From the NCBI RefSeq assembly GCF_016428585.1, contig NZ_JAELVR010000005.1, positions 186,001 through 250,000 of the forward strand: 64,000 nucleotides of DNA, in the 5' to 3' direction. A program made the position numbers and the translations under genes. The DNA comes from Sedimentitalea arenosa (GTDB lineage Bacteria; Pseudomonadota; Alphaproteobacteria; Rhodobacterales; Rhodobacteraceae). A model generated the notes under the pieces. The model was not told where the DNA came from and made no database searches. It worked only from the letters and a program-made list of their open reading frames with translations. Positions 7,436 to 15,736 of the stretch are shown here, in pieces; the first letter of the stretch is position 1; each line of letters begins with the position of its first letter.

Positions 7436-8431
7436 TCAATCCGTCGTCAGGACGACTTTGCCCATCACCTTGCGATCCTGCATCAGGGTCAGCGCCTCGG
7501 CGGCTTGGGCCAGAGGGAAACGCGCGCTGATCTGCGGCTTGATCTTGCCCTCGGCATAGAGCGCGAAAAGCTCCGAGACGTTCTGCGCGTGGCCTTTGGG
7601 GTCGCGCATGGTCGACGCGCCCCAGAACACACCGACGATCTGGCTGCCCTTTAGCAGCGTCAGGTTGAGGGGAATCTTGGGGATGCCCGCCGGGAAGCCG
7701 ACCACAAGGAACCGACCCTCCCATGCCAGGGCGCGGATCGCCGGTTCGGCGTATTCTCCGCCAACGGCGTCATAGACGACATCGACTCCGTCCGGCCCGG
7801 CCAATTTCTTGATTTCAGCCGATAACGCCTTCTGGGCGTCGCGGTCCAGTTCGCGCGGATAGACGATGGTTTCGTCCGCGCCGAGCGACTTGCAGAACGT
7901 CGCCTTTTCGTCACTCGAGACCGCGGCGATGACCTTTGCGCCCGCCGCTTTGCCCAACTCGATCGCCGCCGCGCCGACACCGCCGGCAGCGCCCAGAATC
8001 AGCAGCGACTCGCCCTGTTTCAGATGGGCGCGGTCCTTCAACGCGTGGTGCGACGTGCCGTAGGTAAAGATGAAGGCCGCTGCATCTTCGTAGGGCATCG
8101 CGTCGGGGATCGGGATCACCCGGCCCGCGTCGATCGTCAGATGCGTCGCAAAGCCGCCGAATCCGGACAACGCAAGCACGCGGTCGCCCACGGAAAGACC
8201 GCTCACGCCCTCGCCAACGGCATCGATCTCGCCTGCGACCTCGCCCCCGGGGGCGAAGGGGCGCGGCGGTTTCACCTGGTAGAGATCACGGATCATCAGA
8301 GTATCGGGAAAATTCACCCCGGCAGCGCGCACGCGGATGCGCACCTCGCCCTTGCGGGGGGCAGGGTCCGGCAGATCGGTCAGTTCGAGTGTCTCGGGTC
8401 CTCCCGGTGCCGTGCTCAGCATCGCTTTCAT
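7436..8431 (-). CDS. NADPH:quinone oxidoreductase-family MDR protein
   Basis: The product is 331 residues. The N-terminal GroES-like domain includes VNFPDTLMIRDLYQ, and the nucleotide-binding domain has LILGAAGGVGAAAIELGKAAG and DVVYDAVGGEY, typical of zinc-free Qor-type reductases. The ATG with GGGAG upstream was chosen; the much longer upstream open frame lacks family sequence. It is divergent from the SDR/thiolase operon across a 309-bp region holding two candidate operators. Acyl-CoA-linked enoyl reduction is possible. Confidence 0.9.
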   Translation of the reverse strand: MKAMLSTAPGGPETLELTDLPDPAPRKGEVRIRVRAAGVNFPDTLMIRDLYQVKPPRPFAPGGEVAGEIDAVGEGVSGLSVGDRVLALSGFGGFATHLTIDAGRVIPIPDAMPYEDAAAFIFTYGTSHHALKDRAHLKQGESLLILGAAGGVGAAAIELGKAAGAKVIAAVSSDEKATFCKSLGADETIVYPRELDRDAQKALSAEIKKLAGPDGVDVVYDAVGGEYAEPAIRALAWEGRFLVVGFPAGIPKIPLNLTLLKGSQIVGVFWGASTMRDPKGHAQNVSELFALYAEGKIKPQISARFPLAQAAEALTLMQDRKVMGKVVLTTD

Positions 8432-8740
8432 GCGGTGTCTCCCTGTTTGCAGCGCAACGCCTTGTCGCGGCGTGTCGGCCAGACTGTCCCGTTGCAAATG
8501 AGTGTTGTCAATCGAAATTCGAAATGCAATTCTGCACAGCGGAACAGACGTCAGCATGGTGGGGAGGAGCATTGTGCGGCAAATGAAACGGCCCGCAGCG
8601 GTTCGGGCGTCCCCATACCATGCGTGCCCGACAGGGTCTGACGCATGGATCAGACCTGCAAAGACCAGACATGGTGCGACCGGTACACCCGGCGCGCCCA
8701 CACCACGCCGACCGGGCTACCGGCGGCCAGAGGAGACCAC
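8432..8740. promoter_or_regulatory. Divergent control region between Qor-like gene and SDR/thiolase operon
   Basis: Within 309 bp lie a near-perfect palindrome (8530-8544) and a second conserved element (8570-8586). Both recur, in the same order, at 15310-15377. The region must hold promoters for both directions, but I could not place -35/-10 boxes with confidence. No gene is supported inside it. Confidence 0.5.
8530..8544. promoter_or_regulatory. Candidate IclR-type operator, copy 1
   Basis: The palindrome TTCTGC-ACA-GCGGAA has one mismatch between arms. With flanks it reads CAATTCTGCACAGCGGAAC, matching 15 of 19 bases to CAATTTCGCACAGTGAAAC at 15308-15326. Every difference is a transition. 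An IclR regulator is encoded at the end of the operon that starts beside this site. Binding is inferred. Confidence 0.55.
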
Positions 8741-9562
8741 ATGACACCCGAAACGCTTTTTTCCCTGCATGGCAAGACCGCGCTCGTGACCGGCGGCGCA
8801 ACGGGAATCGGCCGGATGGCTGCCGAAGCGCTGATGAGGGCCGGTGCGCGGGTTCTGATCGCGTCGCGCAAGGGGGATGCCTGTGCCGCCGTCGCGGACG
8901 AGTTGAACGCGTTGGGCGCGGCCGGCAGCGTCGAGGGGTTTGCGGGCGACGTGGGCACCGAGGCGGGTGTCGACGCCCTGGTGGCCGAGGTGAAGACCCG
9001 GACGGAAGCCCTTGATATCCTGATGAACAACGCGGGGCGAACCTGGGGTGCGCCGTTGGGTCAGTTCCCGTTCGAGGCCTGGGAAAAGGTCATGTCGGTA
9101 AATGTCAGCGGCCTGTTCCACCTGACCCAGCAATTGCTGCCCATGCTGATCGCCTCGGGCAGTGTCGATGATCCGGCGCGGGTGGTGAACGTTGGTTCGG
9201 TCATGGGCGAGGTGCCGATGGGCGATGGCGCCTACAGCTATTCGGCCTCCAAGGCGGCGGTGCTGCATCTCAGCAAGATCCTCGCCAAGGAGTTGGCAGG
9301 GCACCACATCACGGTCAACTCACTGGCGCCGGGCCCCTTCGTGTCGAAGATGACCGCCTTCGCCACCGCAGACGAAGGCATGCGTGAGAAGGTCGGCAGC
9401 GACGTGCCGTTGGGCCGCGTCGGGCGGGACGAGGATATCGCGGGCTGCATGTTGTTCCTTTGCGGGCGCGGTGGGGCCTATGTGACCGGGGCCGTGATCC
9501 CTGTCAGCGGCGGCATCAACGTGATGAGCGGTCAGAACATTTTCGAAAAAGCAATGCAGTAG
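8741..9562 (+). CDS. SDR-family oxidoreductase
   Basis: The product is 273 residues, a classical short-chain dehydrogenase. It has the cofactor loop TGGATGIG, the NNAG motif (MNNAGRTWG), catalytic Ser in VNVGSVMG, and YSYSASKAA with Tyr and Lys. The start follows AGAGGAG. It is the first gene of a plus-strand set with a second SDR, thiolase, nitronate monooxygenase, phosphatase and kinase. Oxidation of a hydroxyacyl-CoA or related alcohol is likely; the substrate is not known. Confidence 0.92.
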   Translation: MTPETLFSLHGKTALVTGGATGIGRMAAEALMRAGARVLIASRKGDACAAVADELNALGAAGSVEGFAGDVGTEAGVDALVAEVKTRTEALDILMNNAGRTWGAPLGQFPFEAWEKVMSVNVSGLFHLTQQLLPMLIASGSVDDPARVVNVGSVMGEVPMGDGAYSYSASKAAVLHLSKILAKELAGHHITVNSLAPGPFVSKMTAFATADEGMREKVGSDVPLGRVGRDEDIAGCMLFLCGRGGAYVTGAVIPVSGGINVMSGQNIFEKAMQ

Positions 9563-9579
9563 CGGAAGGACTTGAGCCG

Positions 9580-10509
9580 ATGACGATCCGGTTTGACGGG
9601 CGTGTTGCGCTTGTGACGGGGGCGGGAACCGGGCTGGGCCGGTCCCATGCCTTGGGGCTGGCCGAGCGCGGCGCCAAGGTTGTGGTCAATGACCTCGGTG
9701 TGACGCCGGATGGGCAGACCGCGTCCTCGGACGCGGCGCTCGCAGTGGTCGACGAAATCCGCGCCATGGGCGGCGAGGCCATGGCGCATGGGGCCGACGT
9801 GGCCGATGCCGAGGGCGTCGCCGACATGGTCGCCAAGGTGATGGCCGAGTGGGGCCGCATCGACATTCTGATCAACAACGCCGGCATCCTGCGCGACAAG
9901 ACCTTTGCCAAGATGACGCTCGACGATTTCCGCAAGGTGGTCGAGGTGCACCTGATGGGCACGGCCACCTGCTGCCATGCATGCTGGCCGATCATGCGTG
10001 AGCAGACGTATGGCCGTATCGTTCTGACGACCTCGGCGTCTGGTCTGTACGGCAATTTCGGGCAGTCCAACTACGGCGCGGCCAAGGCGGCGATGGCGGG
10101 GCTGATGAACGTGCTCCATCTGGAGGGCGCGCGCGATGACATCCGGGTCAACACGCTGGCGCCGACCGCGGCAACCCGCATGACCGAGAACCTCATACCG
10201 GCGGACGCACTGGCTTTGCTGGCGCCCGAAACGATCACTCCAGGCGTGCTCTACCTCGTCAGCGAGGATGCGCCGAGCCGGGTGATCCTTGGGGCGGGCG
10301 CAGGCAGTTTCGCGCTGACCAGGATCTACGAGACACCGGGCATCACTTTGGGGTCCGAAGAGAACACGCCCGACACCATAGCCGAGCGGTTCGACGAGAT
10401 CGCCGACCCCGAGGGGCAGCAGGAATTGCAGAATGCCTTTGAACAGACACAGAAATACGTCCGCAACGCCGCAAGGGCGCGCGGGCTGAACCTCAACTGG
10501 GGCGAATAA
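9580..10509 (+). CDS. SDR-family dehydrogenase, multifunctional-enzyme-2-like (3-hydroxyacyl-CoA type)
   Basis: The product is 309 residues. It has TGAGTGLGRSHALGLAERGA, the stretch VVVNDLGVTPDG, NNAGILRDKTFAKM and the catalytic YGAAK. The VVNDLG and RDK/FAKM features are typical of SDR domains of peroxisomal MFE-2 and bacterial relatives that oxidise (3R)-hydroxyacyl-CoA. A C-terminal tail of about 60 residues follows the core. The gene starts 17 bp after the first SDR with GCGGAAGGA upstream. With the thiolase next to it, it probably provides the last two beta-oxidation steps. Confidence 0.9.
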   Translation: MTIRFDGRVALVTGAGTGLGRSHALGLAERGAKVVVNDLGVTPDGQTASSDAALAVVDEIRAMGGEAMAHGADVADAEGVADMVAKVMAEWGRIDILINNAGILRDKTFAKMTLDDFRKVVEVHLMGTATCCHACWPIMREQTYGRIVLTTSASGLYGNFGQSNYGAAKAAMAGLMNVLHLEGARDDIRVNTLAPTAATRMTENLIPADALALLAPETITPGVLYLVSEDAPSRVILGAGAGSFALTRIYETPGITLGSEENTPDTIAERFDEIADPEGQQELQNAFEQTQKYVRNAARARGLNLNWGE

Positions 10510-10530
10510 GCCCGCAAGAAGGAGATCGCC

Positions 10531-11727
10531 ATGCGCGACGCCGTCATCGTTTCCACCGCTCGAACCCCCATCGGCAAGGCCTATCGCGGGGCGTTCAACG
10601 CCACGACGCCCCAGGCGCTGGCCGCACATGCCATCACCCACGCGGTCGAGCGCGCCGGGATCGATCCCGCCGAGATCAGCGACTGCGTGATCGGGGCCGC
10701 GTTGCAACAGGGCCATTCGGGCGGCAACATCGCGCGCCAGGCCGCGATCCGCGCGGGACTGCCGGTCACCGTGGCCGGCATGTCGCTCGACCGTCAATGC
10801 GCCTCGGGCATGATGGCCATCGCAACCGCTGCCAAGCAGGTATTGACCGATGGCATGGACGTGGTGATCGGTGGCGGCGTGGAGAGCATCTCGATGGTGC
10901 AGACGCCCGAGATGCGGATGGCTGCCGACCCCTGGTTGAAGCAGAACAAGCCAGACATCTACATGACCATGCTGGAAACCGCCGAAACCGTGGCAGCGCG
11001 CTACGGGATCAGCCGCGAGGCGCAGGACGCCTACGCGTTGCAATCCCAGCAGCGCACCGCCGCCGGGCAGGACGCCGGTCGCTTTGATGCCGAAATCGTG
11101 CCGATGAGCACGGTGATGAAGGTTCAGGACCGCGAGACCAAGGAGATCAGCGATCACGACGTGACGCTTGAGAAGGACGAGGGTAACCGGCCCGGCACGA
11201 CGCTGGAAAACCTTCAGGCGCTGCAACCGGTGTTCAAGAACGGCATGTCCATCGCCGAGGGGCAGTTCATCACCGCGGGCAATGCCAGCCAACTGTCCGA
11301 CGGTGCCTCTGCCGCCGTGGTGATGGAGGCCAAGCTTGCCGAACAGCGCGGACTGGAACCGCTGGGGCGCTATGTCGGGGTCATGGCGGCCGGCTGCGAG
11401 CCGGACGAGATGGGCATCGGTCCAGTCTTCGCGGTGCCCAAGTTGCTGGCTGCGCATGGGCTTACGGTGGACGACATCGGACTCTGGGAATTGAACGAGG
11501 CTTTCGCGGTTCAGGTGCTGTATTGCCGTGACAAGCTGGGCATTCCGGACGAATTGCTGAACGTCGACGGCGGCGCGATCTCCATTGGTCACCCCTATGG
11601 CATGTCGGGTGCGCGCATGGTCGGCCATGCGCTGATCGAGGGCAAGCGGCGCGGCGCGAAATACGTGGTCTGCACCATGTGTGTCGGCGGCGGCATGGGG
11701 GCGGCGGGCCTCTTCGAGGTTCTTTGA
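10531..11727 (+). CDS. Acetyl-CoA C-acyltransferase (thiolase)
   Basis: The product is 398 residues, the usual thiolase length. The nucleophilic Cys is in LDRQCASGM, and the C-terminal active-site elements are [24 protein letters not shown] and [13 protein letters not shown]. It should cleave a 3-ketoacyl-CoA with free CoA. It starts with AAGGAG upstream, 21 bp after the SDR gene, and its stop overlaps the start of the nitronate monooxygenase gene. The chain-length preference cannot be told. Confidence 0.95.
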   Translation: MRDAVIVSTARTPIGKAYRGAFNATTPQALAAHAITHAVERAGIDPAEISDCVIGAALQQGHSGGNIARQAAIRAGLPVTVAGMSLDRQCASGMMAIATAAKQVLTDGMDVVIGGGVESISMVQTPEMRMAADPWLKQNKPDIYMTMLETAETVAARYGISREAQDAYALQSQQRTAAGQDAGRFDAEIVPMSTVMKVQDRETKEISDHDVTLEKDEGNRPGTTLENLQALQPVFKNGMSIAEGQFITAGNASQLSDGASAAVVMEAKLAEQRGLEPLGRYVGVMAAGCEPDEMGIGPVFAVPKLLAAHGLTVDDIGLWELNEAFAVQVLYCRDKLGIPDELLNVDGGAISIGHPYGMSGARMVGHALIEGKRRGAKYVVCTMCVGGGMGAAGLFEVL

Positions 11728-12731
11728 TGACGGTCTGGTCGCGCGACGACAGCCATCTGCCCGCGGCCCTGAGGGGGCTGCGCCTGCCGATGGTCGCGGC
11801 CCCGCTGTTCATCATCTCGGTGCCCGAACTCGTGATTGCCCAGTGCAAGGCTGGCATCGTCGGGTCCTTCCCGGCGTTGAACGCGCGTGAGGGCGAGGGC
11901 GAACACCCGTTACTCGACACCTGGCTCACGCAGATCACAGAGGAACTCGACCGCCACAACCAGGCCAATCCCGACCGGCCGGCAGCGCCATTTGCGGTCA
12001 ACCAGATCGTGCACCGCTCAAACGTCCGGCTGGATCGCGACCTCGAGATCTGTGTCCGTCACAAGGTGCCGATCTGGATCACCTCCCTGGGCGCACGGGT
12101 CGAGGTGAACGAGGCGGCCCATTCCTGCGGCGGGATCGTCCTGCACGACATCATCAACAACACCTTCGCCAAGAAGGCGATCGACAAGGGCGCCGACGGG
12201 CTGGTGGCGGTGGCTGCGGGCGCGGGGGGACATGCGGGGGCGCAGTCGCCCTTTGCCCTTGTGCGCGAGATCCGGCAGTGGTTCGACGGTCCGCTACTGC
12301 TGTCCGGTGCGATCGCGACCGGTGCGGCCTTGCTGGCCGCCCGCGCGGCGGGGGCCGATTTCGGCTATGTCGGCTCGCCTTTCATCGCGACCCACGAAGC
12401 CAACGCGCAACCCGGCTACAAGCAGATGATCGTCGAGAGCGGAGCCGAGGATATCGTGACCTCCTCGCTCTTCACCGGCGTGTCGGGCAATTACCTGAAG
12501 CCCTCGATCACGGCCGCGGGACTCGACCCGGACGACCTGCCGTCGGCCGATGCCTCGTCGATGAATTTCGGGTCGGGCTCTTCCAAACCCAAGGCCTGGA
12601 AAGAAATCTGGGGCGCGGGCCAGGGGATCGGCGCGGTGGATGAGCTGACCGACACCGCCAGCTTCGTGGCACGTATCGAGTCCGAATACCTTGCCGCCGG
12701 TCGATCGCTGGCCGCGGAATTCACGGGCTGA
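11727..12731 (+). CDS. Nitronate monooxygenase-family flavoprotein
   Basis: The product is 334 residues with an FMN-dependent TIM-barrel. The catalytic His is in GAGGHAGAQSPF, and the phosphate-binding segment is LLLSGAIATGAALLAARAAGAD. It starts (MTVWSRDD) in a one-base overlap with the thiolase stop, so it is translationally coupled. Members either oxidise alkyl nitronates or act as enoyl reductases or isomerases in CoA pathways; its place in a beta-oxidation operon makes the latter plausible but unproved. Confidence 0.9.
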   Translation: MTVWSRDDSHLPAALRGLRLPMVAAPLFIISVPELVIAQCKAGIVGSFPALNAREGEGEHPLLDTWLTQITEELDRHNQANPDRPAAPFAVNQIVHRSNVRLDRDLEICVRHKVPIWITSLGARVEVNEAAHSCGGIVLHDIINNTFAKKAIDKGADGLVAVAAGAGGHAGAQSPFALVREIRQWFDGPLLLSGAIATGAALLAARAAGADFGYVGSPFIATHEANAQPGYKQMIVESGAEDIVTSSLFTGVSGNYLKPSITAAGLDPDDLPSADASSMNFGSGSSKPKAWKEIWGAGQGIGAVDELTDTASFVARIESEYLAAGRSLAAEFTG

Positions 12732-12733
12732 CA

Positions 12734-13384
12734 ATGGCGGAACTTCTGGTCATCCGGCACGCACAGGCCAGCTTCGGCGCAGACGACTACGACAAGCTGT
12801 CCGAGCTCGGCCACCGGCAGTCCGAGCTGGTCGGGCAGGCCTTGCGCGATGCAGGCTGGGTTCCCGACCGGCTGGTCACGGGCACCCTGAAGCGGCAGCA
12901 GGAAACTCTGTCCTCGATGGGGTTTGCCGGGCGGCCCGACACGCATCCCGGGCTGAACGAATACGATTTTCATGACCTGTTGAACGTGCGGTTCGCCGGC
13001 AAGGTGCCCGATCCCGTGCGCAGTGACAGAAAGACTCACTTCCGCACCCTGCGCGAGACCATCCTGGACTGGCAGGCCGGGGGGCTGGAGGGCGCGCGGG
13101 AGAGCTGGCGCATGTTCGTCGACCGTGTCGACGCCGCGCGCCGCTACGCCACGAAGACCGACGCGCGCCGGGTGCTGGTGATCAGCTCCGGAGGCCCGAT
13201 CGGGCAACTGGTCGCCTTCAGCATGGGCGCGCCGGCGTCGCAGATGATCGCGCTCAACCTGCAGGTCAAGAACACATCGCTGACGCGGTTTTTCTTCTCG
13301 TCGTCCTCGTTTTTTCTGCATGAGTTCAACACGACGCCGCATTTCGCCACGCAGGAGCGGGCGCAACTTCTGACCTACAGCTGA
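12734..13384 (+). CDS. Histidine phosphatase superfamily protein
   Basis: The product is 216 residues. The phosphohistidine motif is LLVIRHAQASF, with TGTLKRQQET, and the second active-site His is replaced in the expected place by SSGGPIGQL. The usual motif there is xHGG, so catalysis may be altered. It lies 2 bp after the nitronate monooxygenase gene and 11 bp before the kinase gene, in one operon. A role in removing phosphate from a pathway intermediate or dead-end product is conceivable. Confidence 0.85.
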   Translation: MAELLVIRHAQASFGADDYDKLSELGHRQSELVGQALRDAGWVPDRLVTGTLKRQQETLSSMGFAGRPDTHPGLNEYDFHDLLNVRFAGKVPDPVRSDRKTHFRTLRETILDWQAGGLEGARESWRMFVDRVDAARRYATKTDARRVLVISSGGPIGQLVAFSMGAPASQMIALNLQVKNTSLTRFFFSSSSFFLHEFNTTPHFATQERAQLLTYS

Positions 13385-13395
13385 GGGGACCGGCC

Positions 13396-14427
13396 ATGAC
13401 CAACACCGCCCAATCGCTCGATCTGGATGCCGTCGGCGCCTATCTGTCCGAGCACCTGCCGGGGTTCAAGGGCCCGTTGAGCTGCAAGAAATTCGAAGGC
13501 GGCCAGTCCAATCCGACCTTTCTTCTGATGACGCCCGAGACGAACTACGTGCTGCGACGCAAGCCGCCCGGCACGTTGCTGAAATCGGCCCATGCGGTCG
13601 ACCGCGAGTTTCGCGTGCAGAAGGCGCTGGCCGATACCGACGTGCCGGTGGCGCGAATGCACTTGCTCTGCGAGGACGACAGCGTGATCGGCTCGATGTT
13701 CTACATCATGGAGCATGTCGATGGACGCAATTTCAACGATCCGACCATGCCCGACCTGACCCGCGACGACCGTGCGGCGGTGATCGACGACATGAACCGC
13801 GTGCTTGCTGCGCTGCACAGTGTCGATATCGACGCGGTCGGGCTGTCCGACTACGGGCCACCGGGCAACTATTTCGAGCGCCAGGTCGCACGCTGGTCCA
13901 AGCAATATCGCGCTTCCGAGACCCAGGAAATTCCGGCGATGAACGCGCTGATGGACGCGCTGGTTGAGAAAATGCCGCCGGATGACGGGCAACGTACGCT
14001 GGTCCATGGCGACTACCGGATCGACAACATGATCTTCGAGGCCGATGGAACCCGCTGCCTGGCCGTTCTCGATTGGGAATTGTCGACCATCGGTCATCCC
14101 TTCGCGGACCTAGCTTCGGTCATCATGCAATGGCAGATGCCCTCCGGTCGCGAGGGGCGCGGGCTGGCCGGGGTCGACCGGTCTGAACTCGGCCTGCCAA
14201 GCGACGAGGAGTTCATCGCGCGTTACTGCGAGCGACGTGGGATGCCGGGAATCGACGGGTTCGGCTTCTACCTGTCTTTCTGCTTCTTCCGGATGGCGGC
14301 GATCATCCAGGGCGTCCTGAAGCGTGCGCTGGACGGCAACGCGAGCAACCCGGAACGGGCGATGAAGGTCGGGCAATACGTGCCGGTCTTCGCCGATCAT
14401 GGGCTCAAGGCCTTGAAGGGCCTCTAG
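13396..14427 (+). CDS. Phosphotransferase-family kinase, ACAD10/11 N-terminal type (LvaA-like)
   Basis: The product is 343 residues with the aminoglycoside-phosphotransferase fold. It has GGQSNPTFLL and LRRKPPGTLLKSAHAVDREF (nucleotide-binding lobe), catalytic HGDYRIDN (Asp206) and metal-binding LDWELST (Asp226). The RRKPPG and LDWELSTIG segments are typical of the kinase half of ACAD10/ACAD11 and of LvaA, which phosphorylate the 4-hydroxyl of 4-hydroxyacyl-CoA. A matching dehydrogenase half is encoded at 28427. The family call is strong; the substrate is inferred. Confidence 0.88.
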   Translation: MTNTAQSLDLDAVGAYLSEHLPGFKGPLSCKKFEGGQSNPTFLLMTPETNYVLRRKPPGTLLKSAHAVDREFRVQKALADTDVPVARMHLLCEDDSVIGSMFYIMEHVDGRNFNDPTMPDLTRDDRAAVIDDMNRVLAALHSVDIDAVGLSDYGPPGNYFERQVARWSKQYRASETQEIPAMNALMDALVEKMPPDDGQRTLVHGDYRIDNMIFEADGTRCLAVLDWELSTIGHPFADLASVIMQWQMPSGREGRGLAGVDRSELGLPSDEEFIARYCERRGMPGIDGFGFYLSFCFFRMAAIIQGVLKRALDGNASNPERAMKVGQYVPVFADHGLKALKGL

Positions 14428-14465
14428 GGGCAGGGCGAAGCGGGAACGCTAAAGGGGGGAACGGG

Positions 14466-15263
14466 ATGTCGGAGCAGGATTTCAAGGTCGACCAGGACGA
14501 CGCAAAGGATCGGAACTTCATCACCGCTCTGGCGCGAGGACTTGACGTTCTGCGCTGTTTCCGTCCCGGTGAGACAGAACTGACCAACACGGATATTTCC
14601 GAACGGACCGGCCTGCCAAAACCGACGGTGTCGCGCCTGACGCATACGCTCTGCGTTCTCGACTACCTTGTTCTTGACCCCAGCACGGGCATGTATCGTC
14701 TCGGAGCGGGGGTGCTTCAGCTGGGCTACGGGGTGCTGTCCTCGCTCGAAATGAATGATCGCGCGATTGCCGAGATGCGGGCGTTGCGGGACGGGCCGAA
14801 TTCCTACATCACCGTCGCACTGGCCGAACGGCATCGGCTCGACGCGGTCTATGTTGCGGTCCAGCGTTCGCGCGAGAACGTGTCGCTGAGCGTCCATGTC
14901 GGTTCGCGCCTGCCGCTCTTCTTCTCGGCGATCGGGCGCGCAATCCTTGTCGGCCTACCCGAGGAAGACCGGGCCGCAGCATTCGAACTCGCCCGTCAGG
15001 AAGACCCTGATCAGGAGGAGCAGAGGCAGGCCAGCTATGCGCGCGCTGCCACGGAATATGCCGAGCGCGGCTACTGCACCGGGTATGGAGACTGGCGGTC
15101 GGACGTCAACGGTATCGCGGTTCCGGTGTTCTCTATTTCGGGCAGTCGCGTCTTCGGCCTGAACGTCGGCGGACCCTCGTTTCACGTCAAGAAGAAGCAA
15201 CTCGAGGGGCATTACGCCCGTGAGTTGCTGAGAGTTGCGAAAACGCTGAACAGCCGGACCTAG
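14466..15263 (+). CDS. IclR-family transcriptional regulator
   Basis: The product is 265 residues. The winged helix (ALARGLDVLRCF, NTDISERTGLPKPTVSRLTHTL) lies at residues about 18-75 and the IclR effector domain (SRLPLFFSAIGRAILVGLPEE) after it, as in the PcaR/PobR group. A strong GGGGGGAA precedes the start. It closes the SDR/thiolase/kinase operon and faces the ABC transporter operon. Palindromes near 8530 and 15310 are candidate binding sites. The inducer may be a pathway intermediate. Confidence 0.92.
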   Translation: MSEQDFKVDQDDAKDRNFITALARGLDVLRCFRPGETELTNTDISERTGLPKPTVSRLTHTLCVLDYLVLDPSTGMYRLGAGVLQLGYGVLSSLEMNDRAIAEMRALRDGPNSYITVALAERHRLDAVYVAVQRSRENVSLSVHVGSRLPLFFSAIGRAILVGLPEEDRAAAFELARQEDPDQEEQRQASYARAATEYAERGYCTGYGDWRSDVNGIAVPVFSISGSRVFGLNVGGPSFHVKKKQLEGHYARELLRVAKTLNSRT

Positions 15264-15736
15264 AGCCGGCTTGATGCGCCGGGAATCACTTTCCAGCAGC
15301 GGAACCCAATTTCGCACAGTGAAACTCCCTGCCGGCCGAGACGGTGTGCGCAACCCAGTACATTGTGCCGGAAATGACGTTGGGTCATCCGTGCAGACCA
15401 CATCGCCCCTCGATGCGCTCTCGGGTCGGAAAAATTGGTCCGGCCAATGGGACTTGCATACAGAACTCCGAAACCACCTTGAAGAAAATCTAACGCAATC
15501 AAAGACCTATTTTGGGTTCCTGAAGTGTTTGTAACTGCTGAACCGGGCGCGCAGTGAGCGGAGGGCGTGAAAACTGAAGTCAATCCCTCAGCGGCTCTTA
15601 CACTCGCCCAAATTCACATGCGGGACGAGACGCCGGAAAGCTTGACTTTGACGGTCGTTATGCAAACCTTCCCGACAAGCTCGGTGCAAAGATATGCGCA
15701 AAGGCATGTCGTGCTGAGCGTTAGGGAGGAAACCAC
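15264..15736. promoter_or_regulatory. Control region upstream of the ABC transporter operon
   Basis: No gene is supported in these 473 bp. It holds the second copy of the IclR-type palindrome (15310-15324), the second conserved element (15361-15377) and a separate palindrome, ATTGG-TCCGG-CCAAT (15434-15448), of a kind bound by GntR-type or similar regulators. A Shine-Dalgarno GGGAGGA lies just before the substrate-binding-protein gene. I could not place a promoter reliably. Confidence 0.5.
15310..15324. promoter_or_regulatory. Candidate IclR-type operator, copy 2
   Basis: TTTCGC-ACA-GTGAAA is a near-perfect palindrome with one mismatch between arms. It shares spacing, centre (ACA) and flanks with the site at 8530-8544. 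It lies 47 bp after the iclR-type stop and 412 bp before the transporter operon's first gene. Confidence 0.55.

Noticed and set aside
9532-11628. Long minus-strand open frame (698 codons) opposite the SDR and thiolase genes
   Set aside because: It lies fully antisense to two clear enzyme genes, is His/Arg/Asp-rich and has no family motifs. It is a by-product of high third-position GC.
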